DNA of 11,264 nucleotides from Verrucomicrobiota bacterium. GTDB taxonomy: Bacteria; Verrucomicrobiota; Verrucomicrobiia; Chthoniobacterales; UBA10450. Made by a program: the position numbers and the translations under genes. Numbering within the stretch: position 1 is the first letter of the stretch; each line of letters starts with the position of its first letter. A model generated the notes under the pieces. The model was not told the DNA's origin, searched no databases, and saw only the letters and a program-made list of their open reading frames with translations. Positions 8,076-11,264 of the stretch are shown piece after piece. The stretch is taken from contig QHPM01000120.1 in the NCBI GenBank assembly GCA_003219095.1, forward strand, positions 1 to 11,264. Reading direction: 5' to 3'.

Positions 8076-8540
8076 ATGAAGGTATCGAGTTGTGTCCTCG
8101 GCGGAATACTTGCGTTGCTGGCGGTGTGCGGCACGAGCTGTTCTACCTCTGATTTGGGGGCACCGACCGCAGCCAATACCGGGAAATATTATGCCGTTAG
8201 CGTGAAGGCAGCGGAATTTTTTCGCTACGGCCCCCAACAAGGAAACGGTCCCGACCAGAAACTTCCGCAGGACACATTGGTGATGCTCATTCGCCCGTCA
8301 TTTGGTTATAGCAAGGTTCAGCTCATGAATGGTGAGCAAGGTTATGTCGCCAGTCAGGACATTCGCGCGGCGCCCCCAGAAGTGGTTTCGGCTGCGATGA
8401 CGCCGCCGATCCGGTCGAGTAGCAATGAAACCGGCCGGAGGTCAAAATTTCGCCTTGATCCGCGATTGCTTCCGCCAGAACCCTTACCCGAGGATGCTCC
8501 TGAGCCGACGCCCATTCCCGGAACGGAACCTTCGCCCTAG
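8076..8540 (+). CDS. Predicted lipoprotein with SH3-like domain and Pro-rich tail
   Basis: The 154-residue protein begins with MKVSSCVLGGILALLAVCGT followed by SCSTSD. This is a lipoprotein-style signal with candidate lipidated cysteines at 18 or 22, though neither fits the lipobox perfectly (Val at -1 or Gly at -3). Residues about 38-97 (YYAVSVKAAEFFRYGP ... DTLVMLIRPSFGYSKVQL ... GEQGYVASQDI) look like a bacterial SH3-type fold, often found in cell-wall-associated proteins. The remaining tail is rich in Pro, Glu and Thr (LLPPEPLPEDAPEPTPIPG) and probably disordered. It follows the two exported proteins at a 38-base gap containing an inverted repeat, and may share their transcript. Exact function is unknown. 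Confidence 0.72.
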   Translation: MKVSSCVLGGILALLAVCGTSCSTSDLGAPTAANTGKYYAVSVKAAEFFRYGPQQGNGPDQKLPQDTLVMLIRPSFGYSKVQLMNGEQGYVASQDIRAAPPEVVSAAMTPPIRSSSNETGRRSKFRLDPRLLPPEPLPEDAPEPTPIPGTEPSP

Positions 8541-8586
8541 CTAGACAAGCGCGCTCTGCTGCGGATTAAGTAGGCGTCGAATTGTT

Positions 8587-8859
8587 ATGAAAGCTGTCCA
8601 GGTTTTTTATGAAGGTCGAGTGCAAGGAGTTGGTTTTCGCTATTCCGTCAGGCAAATCGCGAAAGGATTCAACGTCACCGGCTGGGTGCGCAATCTCGCC
8701 GATGGCCGGGTCGAGTTACAGGTTAGCGGTGAGGCCGAGGAAGTGAGCGCGTTTTTAGAGGGCCTTCGTCAAAGTGACTTGGGCTCTCTCATTAAAAAGG
8801 AATCGGAGAACGCACTGGCCACGCCGCCAGATGCGCGCGGATTTGAAATCCGAACATGA
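8587..8859 (+). CDS. acyP: Acylphosphatase
   Basis: Acylphosphatase hydrolyses carboxyl-phosphate bonds such as those of acetyl phosphate and 1,3-bisphosphoglycerate; its physiological role in bacteria is unclear. The 90-residue length is standard. The phosphate-binding motif GRVQGVGFRYSV (10-21) contains the essential Arg18, and GWVRNLADGRVE (32-43) contains the essential Asn36; both are intact. ATG 8587 gives the family N-terminus (MKAVQVFYEGRVQG). The TGA stop overlaps the ABC ATPase start (ATGA, 8856-8859), so it heads a translationally coupled run of genes. A functional link with the transporter is not established. Confidence 0.95.
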   Translation: MKAVQVFYEGRVQGVGFRYSVRQIAKGFNVTGWVRNLADGRVELQVSGEAEEVSAFLEGLRQSDLGSLIKKESENALATPPDARGFEIRT

Positions 8860-9707
8860 CAGAGCCCGCTATTCGCGTCAGCGACGTCACCAAAATATTT
8901 CCCACGCCATTTCGGCGGCGACGGGTCGTGGCCTTGCAGCATTTGAATCTCGAGATCGTGCCCGGTGAAATCTACGGACTGCTTGGGCCAAACGGTTCGG
9001 GTAAAAGCACGACCTTAAAAATTATTCTTGGCTTGATTGAGCCGACACGCGGAAGTGTGCGCATTTTTGGTCGCGATAATTCCACCGTCGCGGTCCGTCG
9101 CGATATCGGATTTTTGCCGGAAAATGCCTACTTCCATAAATTTCTTAGCGGTGCCGAAACCCTCCGGTTTCATGCCAAGCTTAGTGGATTGTCCAGGCGC
9201 GAAACCAAATCACGCATTGCTGAATTACTGACAACGGTCGGGCTTGCGAGGGCGGCTGACGCGCGCCTTGGCACCTACTCAAAGGGAATGCTCCAGCGTA
9301 TCGGCTTGGCGCAGGCGCTGATTCATCATCCGAAAATTCTCGTGCTGGACGAACCAACTGCTGCGGTCGATCCAGCCGGTTCCCGCGACATTCAAAATCT
9401 CATTGTCTCTTTGAAGGAGCGTGGCACCACCATTTTACTTTCATCGCATTTGCTCACTCAGGTGCAGGAAGTTTGCGATCGCGTCGGCATTTTGCATCGC
9501 GGCAAATTGCTGAGCGAGGGCCATCTCGAAGATTTGCTCGCGATTGAAAATCAAGCCGAACTCATTGTGGAAAATGCGACGCCTGATTTTCTCGATGGCC
9601 TCGAGCGGCAGATTACGGCGGCCAAAGCCCGGGTAATTGCGCGGCGCAAATCGCAAACGTCCCTGGAGCAGTTTTTTCTGAAGGTGACCGAAACCAGCGA
9701 CGAATGA
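8856..9707 (+). CDS. ABC transporter ATP-binding protein (ABC-2 / NatA-CcmA type)
   Basis: This 283-residue cytoplasmic ATPase would power an ABC-2 membrane exporter. It has Walker A GPNGSGKS (44-51), FLPEN at the Q-loop position (87-91; Glu replaces Gln, as often in this subfamily), signature YSKGM (141-145) in place of LSGGQ, Walker B ILVLDEP with Glu166 (161-167), and the H-loop His198 in LLSSHLL. The C-terminal 60 residues, including TSLEQFFLKVTE, form the usual extension of the COG1131-like family. All nucleotide-binding motifs are intact, in contrast to the permease that follows. It is joined to acyP and to the permease gene by ATGA overlaps (8856-8859 and 9704-9707). Substrate unknown. 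Confidence 0.95.
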   Translation: MTEPAIRVSDVTKIFPTPFRRRRVVALQHLNLEIVPGEIYGLLGPNGSGKSTTLKIILGLIEPTRGSVRIFGRDNSTVAVRRDIGFLPENAYFHKFLSGAETLRFHAKLSGLSRRETKSRIAELLTTVGLARAADARLGTYSKGMLQRIGLAQALIHHPKILVLDEPTAAVDPAGSRDIQNLIVSLKERGTTILLSSHLLTQVQEVCDRVGILHRGKLLSEGHLEDLLAIENQAELIVENATPDFLDGLERQITAAKARVIARRKSQTSLEQFFLKVTETSDE

Positions 9708-10511
9708 GCGCTTCTCTAGTCCGCATTGCCGCAATCGCGCGCACCACTTTCACCGAGCTGGCGCGGTTACGCGTCTTCTATGTCCTCGTCCTTTTTGCTC
9801 TCGTTCTCATCATTAGTTCTTCTTTTCTGGCACGAATTTCCTTCCAACAGGAATTACAAGTGACGAAGGACGTCGCGCTCGGCGCGATCAATTTCTTCCT
9901 CAGCATGCTCGCCATCGTGGCCACCGCCCAATTATTGCCGCGGGATCTGGAAGATCGCGTCATTTACAGCGTGCTGGCGAAGCCGGTTCGGCGTTTCGAA
10001 TATGTGCTCGGTAAATTTTTCGGCGTTCTCGGACTATTGGCCGTGTCCCTCGTCGCCATGAGTATTCTCTGCTTCGCAGTAATTCATCTGCGCGAAGGAG
10101 CCGCCGTTGGCGAGACGATGCAGCAACTCGCCGGGTCGTCTTCCGATGAACTCGACCACGCTCTGGTTGCGGTGCATCAAGTCGGCGCCAATCGCGATCT
10201 TGTCTTCGCCTTGCTCCTTATTTTTGCCAAGGCCCAGCGCCATGGCGATGGTTTATCTGGTCGGGCATCTGGAATCGATCGCCCGCGATTATTGGCTGCA
10301 TCAACGCGCCGCCGGCTGGTTGGTCCGTACTTTTCTCGCCATCGTCGCATTCTTTTTTCCTGACCTGCAAGCATTTAACCTTAGCGACCAGATCATAGCT
10401 GGAAGTTCGCTCTCTAATCTGATGTTGCTGAACCTCCTTGGACTTGGGGCGTTCTACATTGTCGGATACCTCGTCATTGCAATCGCGATCTTTTCGCAGC
10501 GCGAATTATGA
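9704..10511 (+). pseudogene. ABC-2 type permease, frame broken near 10226-10241
   Basis: This is the membrane partner of the preceding ATPase. The first frame, from ATG 9704, reads well to about residue 177: TM1 at 24-44, TM2 at 58-78, the motif LPRDLEDRVIYSVLAKPVRR (78-97, typical of this permease group), TM3 at 104-128, and the beginning of a fourth segment (DLVFALLLIFAKA). It then turns into Arg-rich sequence and stops at 10363. The next frame resumes convincingly at AMAMVYLVGHLESIARDYWL and runs through two or three hydrophobic segments to TGA 10511, which overlaps the next gene's ATG exactly as at the other junctions. The joined product is about 268 residues. The fourth segment seems to lack some 15-20 residues, which suggests a small deletion and not only a single-base slip. 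It may be a real inactivation or an assembly error. Confidence 0.85.
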
Positions 10512-11233
10512 AATCGATGCTCATTCTCATTCTCATTTTGGCTGCTTTCGTGCCGTTAAAATTAAAAATGGAGACGGGTTGCGATTGGATCGCGCCCGGC
10601 AAGCTCTCCATTGGTTTGCGCGAACAAATCGGCCAGTCCGCATTCATCGCTGTGCTCGGTGGATTTCGTTCCGTCATTGCCGATCTCCTTTTCATCGATG
10701 CCTACTCCGCCTGGGAACGCACTGATTGGACCTATCTTCTTTTGCGTTTGCGGCAGGCCACGGAACTCCAACCGCGCGCCGTTCTTTTCTGGGAGATGGC
10801 AGGATGGCACATGGCCTGGAACGCGGGCACCGCGGCGCTGCAAGACGATTCCAAATCACCGGCCACGCGTCGCCGGTTGCAGCACGATTATCTGGAGCTG
10901 GGCAAGGATTTTCTCGCTCGCGGGATCGGCTACAACCCGGAGAAGCCGCAACTTTACGAAGCACTGGCGCGGTTGTATCGCGACAAATTTCGCGATCACG
11001 CCCGGGCCGCGGAGAATTTCGAAAAAGCCGCGCGTCTTCCCGGCCACGCCTCCTATGACGAACGTTTTTCCGCTTACGAGCTCTCTTATTGCGAAGGCCG
11101 CGAACGCGAGGCTTACGAGCGATTGCGCACTCTCTATCAACGCGGGGAACAGGAACGACTCCCGCGTCTGCTTGGCCAACTGCATGCCATGGAAGAGCGT
11201 CTAAAAATTCCCGCGAACGAAAGAATTCCCTGA
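10508..11233 (+). CDS. Membrane-anchored TPR-like protein
   Basis: The 241-residue protein has an N-terminal hydrophobic anchor (about 3-17, SMLILILILAAFVPL) followed by a soluble helical region. Residues 52-75 (GFRSVIADLLFIDAYSAWER and following) and 82-105 (RQATELQPRAVLFWEMAGWH and following) form a conserved-looking N-terminal block. Residues 131-178 carry tetratricopeptide-like helices (LARGIGYNPEKPQLYEALAR, then RAAENFEKAARLPG). No enzymatic motif is visible. It starts at an ATGA overlap with the permease and ends at a TGATG overlap with the phosphoesterase, so it is part of the same translational chain. A scaffold or partner role for the ABC transporter is plausible but inferred only from position. 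Confidence 0.82.
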   Translation: MKSMLILILILAAFVPLKLKMETGCDWIAPGKLSIGLREQIGQSAFIAVLGGFRSVIADLLFIDAYSAWERTDWTYLLLRLRQATELQPRAVLFWEMAGWHMAWNAGTAALQDDSKSPATRRRLQHDYLELGKDFLARGIGYNPEKPQLYEALARLYRDKFRDHARAAENFEKAARLPGHASYDERFSAYELSYCEGREREAYERLRTLYQRGEQERLPRLLGQLHAMEERLKIPANERIP

Positions 11234-11264
11234 TGCGGTTTGCCATCTTTAGCGACATTCACGC
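11233..11264 (+). CDS. Metallophosphoesterase, first codons only (3' end outside window)
   Basis: The visible residues are MRFAIFSDIHA. The hydrophobic strand followed by SDIHA matches the first metal-binding motif (D-x-H) of calcineurin-like phosphoesterases. ATG 11233 overlaps the TPR gene stop (TGATG). Ten complete codons plus the eleventh are too few to name a subfamily; YfcE/MJ0936-type phosphodiesterases are possible. Confidence 0.7.
   Translation, partial: MRFAIFSDIH

Noticed and set aside
10611..11258. Long alternative frames on both strands (up to about 197 codons).
   Set aside because: They overlap the TPR-like gene, which is fixed by ATGA and TGATG junctions; their Arg/Pro-rich products are typical of out-of-frame translation in GC-rich DNA.

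Overview
The window looks like chromosomal DNA from a member of the Verrucomicrobiota, probably a soil or freshwater Chthoniobacterales-type lineage. The basis is moderate GC, tightly overlapping genes mostly without strong Shine-Dalgarno sites, and a secreted metalloprotease carrying twin C-terminal repeats that end in 'EVYD', a repeat type I associate with that phylum. The taxon is an inference from gene style, not a database match.

Layout. (1) Bases 1-3732, + strand: the 3' part of a serine O-acetyltransferase, overlapped by a cysteine desulfurase (GTGA junction), then a SprT-like zinc protein whose start lies inside the desulfurase end, then a secreted matrixin-type zinc protease. The first two genes link cysteine synthesis to sulfur mobilisation. 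(2) Bases 3739-6697, - strand, convergent with block 1: enolase, an FtsB/DivIC-like division protein (TAGTG overlap) and, after a 184-base spacer holding a dispersed-repeat-like sequence, prfB (release factor 2) with an intact programmed +1 frameshift site. The prfB gene therefore runs 3739-4876; an uninterrupted reading frame alone misses its first 39 codons. (3) Bases 6797-8540, + strand, divergent from enolase: three small exported proteins of unknown function, namely a signal-peptide protein, a translationally coupled beta-rich exported protein, and an SH3-like lipoprotein with a Pro-rich tail. (4) Bases 8587-11264, + strand: a chain coupled by ATGA or TGATG overlaps, comprising acylphosphatase, ABC ATPase, ABC-2 permease, a membrane-anchored TPR-like protein, and the first codons of a metallophosphoesterase.

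The most notable departures from ordinary content are the broken ABC permease (frame change at about 10226-10241, probably a small deletion removing part of a membrane segment), the prfB recoding site, the uncharacterised exported trio, and the repeat-bearing spacer at 4877-5060. I see no CRISPR array, tRNA, rRNA, insertion sequence, phage gene or defence system. Nothing here amounts to a clear, previously undescribed multi-gene system; the best candidates are the exported trio and the ABC/TPR module.
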